Part shown: positions 7,782 to 16,682 of the stretch, in pieces
How positions within the stretch are numbered: position 1 is the stretch's first letter
Layout: each line of letters opens with the position of its first letter
Assembly (NCBI GenBank): GCA_946886075.1
Contig: CAMPHR010000025.1
Coordinates: forward strand, 1 to 44,091
Direction of reading: 5' to 3'
DNA from: an uncultured Novosphingobium sp.
GTDB lineage: Bacteria > Pseudomonadota > Alphaproteobacteria > Sphingomonadales > Sphingomonadaceae
DNA length: 44,091 nt
Translations under genes and position numbers: made by a program
Notes under the pieces: model-generated
What the model saw: only the letters and a program-made list of their open reading frames with translations
What the model was told of the DNA's origin: nothing
The model's database searches: none

Positions 7782-9521
7782 ATGATTGTGGGAGTCGGGG
7801 GGCAAGCCACCATGTTGAATATGCCCAAGGCGTCATTATCCGCAATGGATCGCCTGGTGCTCTGGTTGGGTCGATCGCCAACGCTGGGTTTTGCCATATC
7901 CCGCGTCGCCTTTGCGCTTGCCGCGACGTGGCAGGCTTCGGCAATGTTCGACGCCGATCTTGACTTTGTCCACATCATATCCCTGCTGCAGGGCGCTGTC
8001 TGGCTCTGGACCTTCCTTGGCATCGCGCAGCATCTGCTCACTCCGCCACTCGGCCTGATGCTCCGCCCGCTGACACTGATCGTGGATGCGATCGTCTTCC
8101 TGACGGTGATCGCGCTTTGCCCGCCTTTGCAGATCCCGGCGCTCGCCTGCCTATTTTTCGTCGCCTGGTCGGCATCCGAACGCTTTGGCCGAGGATCGAT
8201 CATCATACTTGCCCTCTGTCTCATTCTCGCCTTCCTCGCGCGCGGCTCTTACGAAAGCTGGGCCGCCGAACGTCATGTCGCAGAGGTTGACCGCGCGATC
8301 GACGGAGTCACGGTCCTCATCGGTTGCACCATAGCGGCGGCGATGCTGAGCATGTCGATCCTGGAAAGGCGGCTGATCAGCTGGTCCGAACGGCTGCAAG
8401 CCGTGGGCCTGTCGTTCCAAAAATCGCTCCCCCGCTTTGTCGTGGAGCAGATATCGGAGCTGACCGCCGCTCGCTATTGCGCCTTCCTCTGGCAGAGCGG
8501 CGATGGCCCGATCCAGTACGAGCTTATCGATGGTGACGGTGTCCGCACGGTCACCCTTCCTGCGGAGCAGGTGCAAGCAGTGACCGGCATCACACCGGCT
8601 GACACACCCTTTGTATATTCGGGTCAATCCAGCCGCCTGCTGTTGCGCAACCGCCTCGGGATAACAAGAACGGAAAAGGCCGCTCCCCTGATGGAAGCCG
8701 TCTCCAGCCTCCTGGGTCCGGGCCAGGGTCTCAGCTTCCACGTCCATGCTGGAGAGTTGCGGGGCCGCCTCTATGTCGGCACCCGCCACGGCTGGTCCCC
8801 CGCCGCCCTCCTGCGCGCGTCGCGTATTCAGGAGGGGCTGGAACTATTCCTGGAACGGCATTTCTTCCTGCTCGCCTGGCGGGAACGAACCTTTGCCGAG
8901 GCACGTCTGGCGCTCAGCCGCGATCTTCATGACAGTGTTCTCCAGACGCTCGCCGCGCTGCGCGTCCGCTTGGTTACCGCCCAGCACGGCATGGCCGCCA
9001 TCGACGCGCCGCACCAGCTTGCCGAACTGGCCGCCATGGAGGAGCTTGTCACGGCTGAGCAGGCCCATCTGCGCCGCCTGCTCAACGTCACCGGCTCCGG
9101 CCCCGGCGATGTCGACCTGGCTCGCGATATCGAAACCTGCTGCCGCTTCATCGCGCTGCAATGGGGCATCGAGTGCCGCCTGAACCCGACCGATCATCCG
9201 ATGATGGTCAGTTCGGAAACAGCCGCAGAGGTTGAATTCCTGCTCAGGGAAGCCGCAGCAAACGCCGTAAAGCACGCCGCCGCCCAGCACATCACCGTGT
9301 CGCTTGCCCAAGCGGACGACGAGATACTGATCGCGCTAAAGGACAATCCCGGCGCCAAACCGGCCGAGCAGCAAAGCTATACAGGCGACTTCGAATTGCA
9401 GTCGCAATCCATCATGAAGCGATTGGGTAAGATCGGCGGCACCGCCTATTTCCACAACTTAAGCCTCAATTCATTGATTTCCATTAGACTCCCTTCATCC
9501 TTGCCGAGGTCTCAAATATGA
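7782..9521 (+). CDS. Membrane sensor histidine kinase (HisKA_3 type)
   Basis: 579 residues. The first 210 contain five or six hydrophobic segments (for example IISLLQGAVWLWTFLGIAQ, VLIGCTIAAAMLSMSI) with no recognisable named sensor domain. A cytosolic region of about 150 residues follows, then the phospho-acceptor helix with H383 in LSRDLHDSVLQTL. The C-terminal ATP-binding domain has its N box in LREAAANAVKHA and a DNPG turn. This is the NarX/DegS/LiaS class that pairs with LuxR-type regulators. The next gene is exactly that and overlaps by four bases. The start may be ATG 7782 or ATG 7812; a G-rich run lies about nine bases before 7812. The stimulus is unknown. Confidence 0.88.
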   Translation: MIVGVGGQATMLNMPKASLSAMDRLVLWLGRSPTLGFAISRVAFALAATWQASAMFDADLDFVHIISLLQGAVWLWTFLGIAQHLLTPPLGLMLRPLTLIVDAIVFLTVIALCPPLQIPALACLFFVAWSASERFGRGSIIILALCLILAFLARGSYESWAAERHVAEVDRAIDGVTVLIGCTIAAAMLSMSILERRLISWSERLQAVGLSFQKSLPRFVVEQISELTAARYCAFLWQSGDGPIQYELIDGDGVRTVTLPAEQVQAVTGITPADTPFVYSGQSSRLLLRNRLGITRTEKAAPLMEAVSSLLGPGQGLSFHVHAGELRGRLYVGTRHGWSPAALLRASRIQEGLELFLERHFFLLAWRERTFAEARLALSRDLHDSVLQTLAALRVRLVTAQHGMAAIDAPHQLAELAAMEELVTAEQAHLRRLLNVTGSGPGDVDLARDIETCCRFIALQWGIECRLNPTDHPMMVSSETAAEVEFLLREAAANAVKHAAAQHITVSLAQADDEILIALKDNPGAKPAEQQSYTGDFELQSQSIMKRLGKIGGTAYFHNLSLNSLISIRLPSSLPRSQI

Positions 9522-10174
9522 TGGCGCAGATAGCGATAGTTGACGATCACCCAATCTTCCTTGACGGAATGGCTCAGTTTCTGAGCTCGCACGGACATGA
9601 TGTCATCTTTTGCGCCCGCTCGGTCAGTGAAGCCATTTCCCGCCTCCAGGCCGATCAACCAGACCTGTTGATCCTCGATGTCAGCATGAAGGATGGCGGA
9701 GGGCTCGCCATTCTCTCGGCCATTCGGCAGAGCGGCAGCAACGTCCCGGTCATCTTCATGACCGTCCATATCCGCCCTGACCAAACGCTGGAGGCGATCA
9801 AGCTGGGCGTGGATGGCGTGGTTCTGAAGGACAGCGATCCCAAGGAACTGCTGACCTGCATAGATGAGGTTCTGGACGGCAATAAATCCATCGCGCCCGC
9901 GGTCATGGAACAGGCGCTCGTCCACAGCATCTCTGCGCCGCAGAACGAAAATAACAGCTTGGCCGCGCTGACCGACAGAGAAATGGAAATCGCCGGACTA
10001 ATCCGTGCGGGCCTACGCAACCGCGAGATCGCAGCCAGATGCGGGCTGACCGAGGGGACGGTCAAGGTCCATCTCCACAGCATCTTTCAAAAGCTGGGTA
10101 TCAAATCGCGATCGGAGCTCATCATCATGATGTTGTCGATGGATAGCGACATACCCGCTGTTGGCATGCACTAA
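9518..10174 (+). CDS. Two-component response regulator, NarL/LuxR type
   Basis: 218 residues. The receiver domain (about 4-120) has the acidic pair in IAIVDDHPIF, the phospho-accepting aspartate in LLILDVSMKDGG, the conserved Thr in VIFMTVH and Lys in GVVLKDSD. The LuxR/GerE helix-turn-helix (about 148-205) carries LTDREMEIAGLIRAG, NREIAARCGLTEGTVKVHL and FQKLGIKSRSELI. It overlaps the kinase stop (ATGA), so the two form a cognate pair that is probably translationally coupled. No output enzyme lies next to the pair; targets are elsewhere or unknown. Confidence 0.92.
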   Translation: MMAQIAIVDDHPIFLDGMAQFLSSHGHDVIFCARSVSEAISRLQADQPDLLILDVSMKDGGGLAILSAIRQSGSNVPVIFMTVHIRPDQTLEAIKLGVDGVVLKDSDPKELLTCIDEVLDGNKSIAPAVMEQALVHSISAPQNENNSLAALTDREMEIAGLIRAGLRNREIAARCGLTEGTVKVHLHSIFQKLGIKSRSELIIMMLSMDSDIPAVGMH

Positions 10175-10262
10175 GGCGCAAACTCATAACTGGCTCAGTT
10201 GCTGTGGCGGTCGAGTGAAGCCTCGCATCCGCCGCTCAACTCGCTTCGGACGGAGCTTGCCA

Positions 10263-10523
10263 TCAGGAACGCCGCGTGATCTGCTCCAGCGTGAACCAGC
10301 CTTCGACATAATTGGCATAATATAGCCCGAACAATGCCGCAGACAGGATGGTCGCGCGAACAGCGACGACCCCCGGCCGGAAGTTGCTGGGCGCGCTGTC
10401 GGCCTGCCCCTTCAGCATCACTTCACCCGTTTCATCGGGCGTGCGGATGCCGAACGGCAGGACGATGAACGCGCTGATCACCCAGAACAACACATAAATG
10501 GCGACGATCGCGTACCAATTCAT
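10263..10523 (-). CDS. DUF1467 family membrane protein
   Basis: 86 residues with two transmembrane helices (about 5-27 and 55-75). The DUF1467 signature between them includes VLPFGIRTPDE and an acidic/glycine loop. The function is unknown. It sits 11 bases after the ribonuclease J gene, at the 3' end of the nuo-birA-coaX-rnj transcript, a position it also tends to hold in related alphaproteobacteria as far as I recall. It may be a membrane-anchored accessory of an unknown process. Confidence 0.85.
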   Translation of the reverse strand: MNWYAIVAIYVLFWVISAFIVLPFGIRTPDETGEVMLKGQADSAPSNFRPGVVAVRATILSAALFGLYYANYVEGWFTLEQITRRS

Positions 10524-10534
10524 GGCGCGCAGCC

Positions 10535-12172
10535 TTAGGCGCGAATGAGCAGCACGTCCACCACTGGCTTCTTGCCAGTCCAGCGTGTTGCTGTCCGCCG
10601 GACCGCCAGGCGCACCCGCTCGCGCAGAGCCTCTTCCTCCTGCGAACCCTTGGCCACAGCGACGGCGGCCTCCTCAGCGGCTTCGGCCAGGAACGCCGCC
10701 TTGTCCTCCTCCACCGGCACGCCTTGCGTGCGCACCGCAGGATCGCCCATCAGCTTGCCCCTGCGATCCAACGCTACCGCCACGCTGATCTGCCCGTGCA
10801 GCGCGACCTTGCGCCGCTCGTTCATCGTGGAACCGTCCGCCGGCAGGATCACATCGCCATCCAGAACGAGCCGCCCCGTGGCTTCATGGCCGATGATCTC
10901 GGGACCATTGGGCGCAAGGCGCAACAGGTCACCATTGGACTGCACGATCGCGCTCGGCACACCGCTCGCAAGTCCCACCCGCGCCTGCTCTGCCATATGC
11001 CGCCGCTCGCCATGGACCGGCAGCAATATTTGCGGCCGCACCCAGCGATACATCGCCTCCAGTTCCGGCCGTCCCGGATGCCCGGACACATGCACCTCGG
11101 CCTGGCGATCCGTGACCATCAGCACGCCCTTCGTCGCCAGGGCATTCTGAATGCGCCCGATAGCAATCTCATTGCCGGGAATTTGCTTGGACGAGAATAC
11201 GACCAGATCGCCCGTGTCCAACTTGATCGGGTGGCTGTCGAAAGCGATCCGCGAAAGGGCGGCACGCGCCTCTCCCTGCCCGCCCGTGGCGATGATCATC
11301 ACCTCGTTGCGGGGCAGTGCCATCGCATCATCCCAATCCACCGTGGGCGGAAAATCCTTGAGATAGCCCGCCGTCCGAGCGGTGGAGATGATCCGGTCCA
11401 GCGACCGCCCGGCGACGCACAGCTTGCGCCCCACGGCATTCGCCACCTCTCCCAGCGTCTGCAGACGCGCGGCGTTCGAGGCGAAGGTCGTGACCAGCAC
11501 GCGCCCCTTCGCGCCAGTGATCGTCTGCATCAGCCCTTCGCGCACATCCCCCTCGGACCCGCTCGCCTCAGGATTGAACACATTGGTGCTGTCGCACACC
11601 AGCGCCAGCACGCCCTCGTCACCGATGGCCGTCAGCTCTTCTGGCGTCGAAGGCTGGCCGAGCACCGGCTTTTCATCGATCTTCCAGTCGCCCGTATGGA
11701 ACACGCTTCCGTAAGGCGTGTCGATCAGTACCGCATTGCCTTCGGGAATCGAGTGAGCCAGCGGCACATAGCGGAAGCCGAACGGCCCAAGCGCGAAGCT
11801 GCCCTCATTGTCGATTACGTTTAGCTCGACCTCTTTGGCGAGGCCCTCTTCCTCCAGCTTCAGCCGGATCAACCCCGCCGTGAAAGGCGTCGCATAAAGC
11901 GGCACGCCCAGATCGGCGGCCAGATATGGTATCGCGCCGATATGATCTTCATGCCCATGGGTGAGCACGATGCCGAGCAGATCCTCGCGCCGCTCCTCGA
12001 TAAACGACAGGTCGGGCAGCACAAGCTCGACGCCCGGATAGGCCGGGTCTGCGAAGGTCAGGCCGAGATCGACCATCACCCACTTGCCCTGGCAGCCATA
12101 AAGATTGACGTTCATGCCAATCTCTCCCGACCCGCCAAGGGCCAGGAAGAGCAGCTCGTCTTTAGGTGTCAT
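10535..12172 (-). CDS. rnj: Ribonuclease J
   Basis: 545 residues. It is a metallo-beta-lactamase/beta-CASP nuclease with 5'-exo and endoribonuclease activity in RNA maturation and decay. The metal site HGHEDH lies at residues 72-77. Further marks are GGSGEIGMNVNLY at the N terminus, FHTGDWKID, CDSTNVFNPEASGSE, the beta-CASP motif TTFASNAARLQTL, and SGHPGRPELEAMYRWVRP with PVHGERRHM. The C-terminal domain of about 100 residues is present. Its ATG shares one base with the coaX stop (TGATG), so it is part of the downstream tail of the complex I operon. Confidence 0.95.
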   Translation of the reverse strand: MTPKDELLFLALGGSGEIGMNVNLYGCQGKWVMVDLGLTFADPAYPGVELVLPDLSFIEERREDLLGIVLTHGHEDHIGAIPYLAADLGVPLYATPFTAGLIRLKLEEEGLAKEVELNVIDNEGSFALGPFGFRYVPLAHSIPEGNAVLIDTPYGSVFHTGDWKIDEKPVLGQPSTPEELTAIGDEGVLALVCDSTNVFNPEASGSEGDVREGLMQTITGAKGRVLVTTFASNAARLQTLGEVANAVGRKLCVAGRSLDRIISTARTAGYLKDFPPTVDWDDAMALPRNEVMIIATGGQGEARAALSRIAFDSHPIKLDTGDLVVFSSKQIPGNEIAIGRIQNALATKGVLMVTDRQAEVHVSGHPGRPELEAMYRWVRPQILLPVHGERRHMAEQARVGLASGVPSAIVQSNGDLLRLAPNGPEIIGHEATGRLVLDGDVILPADGSTMNERRKVALHGQISVAVALDRRGKLMGDPAVRTQGVPVEEDKAAFLAEAAEEAAVAVAKGSQEEEALRERVRLAVRRTATRWTGKKPVVDVLLIRA

Positions 12173-12951
12173 CAGTTCTTCAAACTCCGCTCGTGCAACA
12201 GCGCCAGCCCCAGTATTGTGAGGTCAGGTGCGATCGCATCGAAAATGTCGCTATTCTCATCGAACAGGACGGCGAGCCCGCCCGTCGAAATCACTTTTGC
12301 GGGACGACCGATCTCCGCTCTGATCCGGGCAACCAGCCCTTCCATCATCGCCACATAGCCCCAGAAGACGCCGATATGCATCTGCGCTTCGGTGGTGCGA
12401 CCGATAACCGATCGGTTCTCCGGTGGCGCGATCGCGATCTTGGGCAGCTTGGCGGCGGCCGCTACCAATGCATCAAGCGACAGGTTGATACCCGGCGCAA
12501 TGATGCCGCCCTTGTACGTCCCTTGATAGTCGATGACATCGAAGGTGGTGGCGGTCCCAAAATCGATGACGATCAGATCGCCCTCATAAAGATGGTGCGC
12601 GGCGATCGCGTTGACAACCCGGTCAGCGCCTACGGACGCAGGCTCCGCTACGTCGAGCTCCACGCCCCACTCGACCGGCGCTTGCCCCGCGACCAGTGCG
12701 GCCGTCTTGAAATATTTCTCCGCCAGCACCTGAAGATTGTGCAGGGCGCGGGGAACGACGGTGGCGATGATCACCGCATCGACGTCCGCGATCCCATAGC
12801 CTTCCAGCATCAGCAGCTGGTTCAGCCACACCGCATATTCGTCCGCCGTTCGGCGCGGGTCCGTCGCGATCCGCCAGCGCGCGCGGATCTCCAGGCCGTC
12901 AAGCAGCGCGAAAACCACATTGGTATTGCCCGCGTCGATCGCGAGAAGCAT
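12172..12951 (-). CDS. coaX: Type III pantothenate kinase
   Basis: 259 residues from the ATG at 12951. It performs the first step of coenzyme A synthesis, phosphorylation of pantothenate. The ASKHA-fold nucleotide motif is [18 protein letters not shown] at the N terminus, followed by [15 protein letters not shown] and the [12 protein letters not shown] loop typical of type III enzymes. The open frame extends 21 codons upstream, but that part overlaps birA and has no family similarity, so I place the start at the family-typical MLLAIDAGN. It lies 16 bases after birA and couples to rnj by TGATG. Confidence 0.93.
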   Translation of the reverse strand: MLLAIDAGNTNVVFALLDGLEIRARWRIATDPRRTADEYAVWLNQLLMLEGYGIADVDAVIIATVVPRALHNLQVLAEKYFKTAALVAGQAPVEWGVELDVAEPASVGADRVVNAIAAHHLYEGDLIVIDFGTATTFDVIDYQGTYKGGIIAPGINLSLDALVAAAAKLPKIAIAPPENRSVIGRTTEAQMHIGVFWGYVAMMEGLVARIRAEIGRPAKVISTGGLAVLFDENSDIFDAIAPDLTILGLALLHERSLKN

Positions 12952-12967
12952 GGCCCGTCCCCGGATA

Positions 12968-13675
12968 TCAGATGAGAAGGATGTCGCCCGCATGAATGGC
13001 ACGGGTATCGCCATTCGCCAAGCGGAGGATCAGCATACCTTGCTGGTCCAGCGTATCGAAACTGCCCTCGATGGTTTCGCCATCGGGTTGCACGACCCGC
13101 ATCGCCGTGCCCGTGGGATGGGCGTTCAGCAACCAATGCGCCCTCACCGCCTCCAGCCCCTGGGCGCGCCAGATCGCCAGCCAGTGACCGAACAACTGAG
13201 TCAATCTGTCCAATAGCGCGCCAGCCTCGGCAATGTCGGCACCTTGCGCCCCCAGGCTTGTGACTGGCCGGTCCAACCCCGTTGGATGGCCAACCACATT
13301 AACGCCAATCCCGACGACGATTGCATCGCCGGCCCGCTCCAGGAGGATACCGGCGATCTTGGCGCCATCGACCAGAACGTCGTTGGGCCACTTGATCCGC
13401 GCCTGGCCGTCGCACAGAGGCGCTACCAAGGCGTGAACCGCATTGGCGGCGACCAGCGCGAGTAGATGCGCAGGCGGATCGCCCGCCCGCAGCCGCACCA
13501 ATGTCGAACAATAGAGATTACCAGAAGGGCTTTCCCAGCTGCGGCCCATGCGGCCCCTGCCGCCCACCTGACGGCCAGCACGCAACCACGTCCCTTCCGC
13601 AACGCCGTGCTCGGCCAACGCCAGCATGTCGGCGTTGGTGGAGCCGGTTTCTTCGACGAAGCGGATGTCGCTCAG
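12968..13675 (-). CDS. birA: Biotin-[acetyl-CoA-carboxylase] ligase, probable CTG start
   Basis: The ligase core shows [17 protein letters not shown] (biotinyl-AMP loop), the [19 protein letters not shown] substrate region and a short C-terminal SH3-like domain. There is no N-terminal DNA-binding domain, so this is a monofunctional ligase. The first ATG (13627) would cut off the conserved segment [13 protein letters not shown], whose GSTN motif binds biotin in this family. That segment is encoded immediately upstream in frame. The only start-like codon before it is CTG at 13675, overlapping the nuoN TGA as CTGA (ATT at 13678 is the alternative). From CTG the product is 235 residues; from ATG, 219. 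Confidence 0.85.
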   Translation of the reverse strand: MSDIRFVEETGSTNADMLALAEHGVAEGTWLRAGRQVGGRGRMGRSWESPSGNLYCSTLVRLRAGDPPAHLLALVAANAVHALVAPLCDGQARIKWPNDVLVDGAKIAGILLERAGDAIVVGIGVNVVGHPTGLDRPVTSLGAQGADIAEAGALLDRLTQLFGHWLAIWRAQGLEAVRAHWLLNAHPTGTAMRVVQPDGETIEGSFDTLDQQGMLILRLANGDTRAIHAGDILLI

Positions 13676-15108
13676 AATAGCGACGCCGCAGCCGCCGCGC
13701 TTGCCTTGTCCAGCACGGGGTTCAACAGATATCCGACAACGATCACCACGGCGCAGGCGGTCAGGATGATATTCTCCACCGCACCACCGCGCGCCTCGTA
13801 GGCCGCCGCAGGTTCGTCGAAATACATCGTCTTGATGATCTTCAGATAATAGAAGGCGCCGATCACCGAAGCCGCGATACCGAACGCGGCCAGCGCGGTC
13901 AGACCTGCAGCCACCGCAGCATCGAACACCAGAAACTTTGCCCAGAAGCCGAACAGCGGCGGAATACCGGCCATGGAGAACATGAAGATCGCCAGTGCCG
14001 CGGCCAAGCCCTTGCGCGACTGCGACAGACCCGCAAGGCTCGCGATGCTCTCGACCGGGCGCCCTTCCGCATCACGCATCTGCAGGATGCAGGCAAAGCC
14101 GCCAATCGTCATCACGACATAGATCGCCATATAGCTCATTGTCGCCGCCACGCCCGCAGGCGTCGCCGCTGCAAGGCCGATCAGCGCGAAGCCGACGTTG
14201 TTAATCGACGAATAGGCCATCAGGCGCTTGATGTTGGTCTGGCCGATCGCCGCAACCGCGCCGAAGATGATCGAAGCCAAAGCCACGAAGATCACGATCT
14301 GCTGCCAGTCCAGCCCGGCCGGGCCCAGTGCCTCGATCGCCACACGTACCGTCAAGGCCATCGCCGCAACCTTTGGCGCGCTGCCGAAGAAGGTGGTGAC
14401 CGGCGTCGGTGCGCCTTCATACACGTCGGGGGTCCACATGTGGAACGGCACAGCGCTCATCTTGAACGCGAGGCCCGCCAGCAGGAACACCATGCCGAAC
14501 AGCTCGCCCTTGCCGACGCCGTCGCCCAGCGCAACCGCGATGCCGTCAAAGCTGGTGCTGCCAGTGAAGCCGTAAAGCAGCGCTGTGCCATAAAGCAGGA
14601 TGCCGCTCGCCAGCGACCCTAGCACGAAATATTTGAGGCCCGCTTCGGACGACCGTTCATCCTGACGCATGAAGCTCGCCAGCACATAGGCGGCAAGGCT
14701 CTGCATCTCCAAGCCAACATAAAGGGTCAGTAGGTCACCCGCCGACACCATCATTCCCATGCCGACGCTGCTGAACAGGATCAGGATGGGATATTCCGGC
14801 CGCAATGCGCCGCCCGCGAGGAAATAGCGCGGGGCAAGCAGGATTGCAGCGCCCGCTGCGGCATAAATGAGCGCCTTGGCAAAGACTGAGAAGGCATCAG
14901 CTCGCACCAGCCCGTCGAAAGCGATGGGGCCATGCGCCAGTGAGGTCGACAGGGTAAGACCCGCAACCAGCAGCGTCAGCACAGACAGCCAGTTTACCGC
15001 CCGGGCAGCCTTGTCCCCTGAAAAGGCGGCGATCAGCAACAAGGCCAAGCCGCCAGCGGTCAGCACAAGTTCCGGCAAAACGGCCAGGAGGGAAGCGGAA
15101 TCAATCAT
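13672..15108 (-). CDS. nuoN: NADH-quinone oxidoreductase subunit N
   Basis: 478 residues of antiporter-like complex I membrane subunit with about 14 helices. Proton-pathway residues are in VGLEMQSLAAYVLASF (Glu), the lysine-bearing GLAFKMSAVPFHMWTPDVYEGAPTP and the NIKRLMAYSSINNVGF region. The ATG overlaps the nuoM stop (TGATG). The C-terminal end ([11 protein letters not shown]) runs into the birA start. Confidence 0.95.
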   Translation of the reverse strand: MIDSASLLAVLPELVLTAGGLALLLIAAFSGDKAARAVNWLSVLTLLVAGLTLSTSLAHGPIAFDGLVRADAFSVFAKALIYAAAGAAILLAPRYFLAGGALRPEYPILILFSSVGMGMMVSAGDLLTLYVGLEMQSLAAYVLASFMRQDERSSEAGLKYFVLGSLASGILLYGTALLYGFTGSTSFDGIAVALGDGVGKGELFGMVFLLAGLAFKMSAVPFHMWTPDVYEGAPTPVTTFFGSAPKVAAMALTVRVAIEALGPAGLDWQQIVIFVALASIIFGAVAAIGQTNIKRLMAYSSINNVGFALIGLAAATPAGVAATMSYMAIYVVMTIGGFACILQMRDAEGRPVESIASLAGLSQSRKGLAAALAIFMFSMAGIPPLFGFWAKFLVFDAAVAAGLTALAAFGIAASVIGAFYYLKIIKTMYFDEPAAAYEARGGAVENIILTACAVVIVVGYLLNPVLDKASAAAAASLF

Positions 15109-16682
15109 CAGTGCGCCTCCCCCGACGCGGCTTCATGAGGTGTGGCGCCATGATCGGCTCCGTGGTGAGCGTCCGCGGCAGGAATAGCAGGACCCATCTT
15201 GATCCTGGAATCCCCTACTGGAGCAGCCGAAGCGATGCGGGCCTCCAGCGCCCGAATGTCGGACCGCATGGGCGCGAGGAAGCTTTCGGGATAGATGCCC
15301 ATCCAAAGCACGGCGGCGGCGATCGGTGCCAGCAGCCACATTTCGCGCATCGACAGGTCCGGCATCGTCGCAGCGTCGGCATTCTTCTGCTCACCATAAG
15401 CGATGCGCCGGTAGAGGTAGAGCATATAGGCTGCACCTAGAATAATGCCCGTGGTGCAGACCAGCGCGACCCAGCTCGACGCCTGGTAGATGCCCATAAG
15501 CGCCAGAAACTCGCCCACGAAGTTGCTCGTGCCCGGCAGGCCAACGGAGGCCATAGTGAAAAGCAGGAACAACACCGCATATTTCGGCATGTTGATGCTG
15601 AGGCCACCATAGCGCGAAATCTCACGGGTATGCAGGCGGTCATAGATGACGCCGACGCACAGGAACAGCGCGCCAGACACTAGGCCATGGCCCAGCATCA
15701 CCATCATCGCGCCCTCGATACCCGCCTGGTTGAAAGCGAACAGCCCGACCGTCACGATCGCCATATGCGCAATCGATGAATAGGCGATCAGCTTCTTCAT
15801 GTCGGTCTGCACCAGCGCGACGAGGCTGGTGTAAACCACCGCCACCATCGACAGGCCCCACACCAGCCAAGCGAGCTGCGCCGATGCCTCCGGGAACATC
15901 GGCAGCGAGAAGCGGATGAAGCCATAGCCGCCCATCTTCAGCAACACGCCCGCCAGAATGACCGAACCGGCGGTCGGCGCCTGCACGTGCGCATCGGGCA
16001 ACCAAGTGTGGACCGGCCACATCGGCATCTTGACCGCAAAGCTCGCGAAGAAGGCCAGGAACAACCAAACCTGCACATGCGGATCAAAATTATAGGCCAT
16101 CAGCGTCGGGATGTCGGTAGTGCCTGCTTCATGCACCATCCACATCATCGCGATCAGCATCAGCACCGATCCGAGCAGCGTGTAGAGGAAGAATTTGTAG
16201 GACGCGTAGATGCGGTCCGCTCCGCCCCAGATGCCGATAATTAGGTACATCGGGATCAGGCCAGCTTCGAACATCACGTAGAAGAGGTAGAGATCCTGCG
16301 CCGTGAAGACGCCGATCATCAGCACCTCCATGAACAGGAACGCCGCCATATATTCACCGACGCGCTTTTGGATCGCATCCCAGCTTGCCCCGATGCAGAT
16401 CGGCATCAGGAACACGGTCAGCATGATCAGCACCAGCGCAATGCCGTCGATCCCCAGCGCCCAGGCGAAGCGGCCGAAGATCGGCGCATATTCCTGGAAC
16501 TGCCATTGCGCAGCGCTGCTCGATTGGTCGAAATTCGCCCAGAGCAGCACGCCGAGCGCTAGATCGACCAGCGTCGCCAGCAGCGCGATCCAGCGCGCCT
16601 GGTTCGCGCCCGCGTAGAGACAGGCGATGGCCCCCGCCATCGGCACTGCCATCATCAGGGAAAGGATGGGGAAGCCGTCCAT
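15108..16682 (-). CDS. nuoM: NADH-quinone oxidoreductase subunit M
   Basis: 524 residues, antiporter-like proton-pumping subunit. Key motifs are [20 protein letters not shown] (Glu), [23 protein letters not shown] (Lys and His), and [16 protein letters not shown] hydrophilic tail of about 35 residues rich in His, Ala and Glu ends the protein ([20 protein letters not shown]), longer than in enterobacteria. The ATG overlaps the nuoL stop by one base. Confidence 0.95.
   Translation of the reverse strand: MDGFPILSLMMAVPMAGAIACLYAGANQARWIALLATLVDLALGVLLWANFDQSSSAAQWQFQEYAPIFGRFAWALGIDGIALVLIMLTVFLMPICIGASWDAIQKRVGEYMAAFLFMEVLMIGVFTAQDLYLFYVMFEAGLIPMYLIIGIWGGADRIYASYKFFLYTLLGSVLMLIAMMWMVHEAGTTDIPTLMAYNFDPHVQVWLFLAFFASFAVKMPMWPVHTWLPDAHVQAPTAGSVILAGVLLKMGGYGFIRFSLPMFPEASAQLAWLVWGLSMVAVVYTSLVALVQTDMKKLIAYSSIAHMAIVTVGLFAFNQAGIEGAMMVMLGHGLVSGALFLCVGVIYDRLHTREISRYGGLSINMPKYAVLFLLFTMASVGLPGTSNFVGEFLALMGIYQASSWVALVCTTGIILGAAYMLYLYRRIAYGEQKNADAATMPDLSMREMWLLAPIAAAVLWMGIYPESFLAPMRSDIRALEARIASAAPVGDSRIKMGPAIPAADAHHGADHGATPHEAASGEAH

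Noticed and set aside
10175..10262. Intrinsic terminator between the response regulator and DUF1467 gene
   Set aside because: Only weak five-base complementarities and no T run on either strand.
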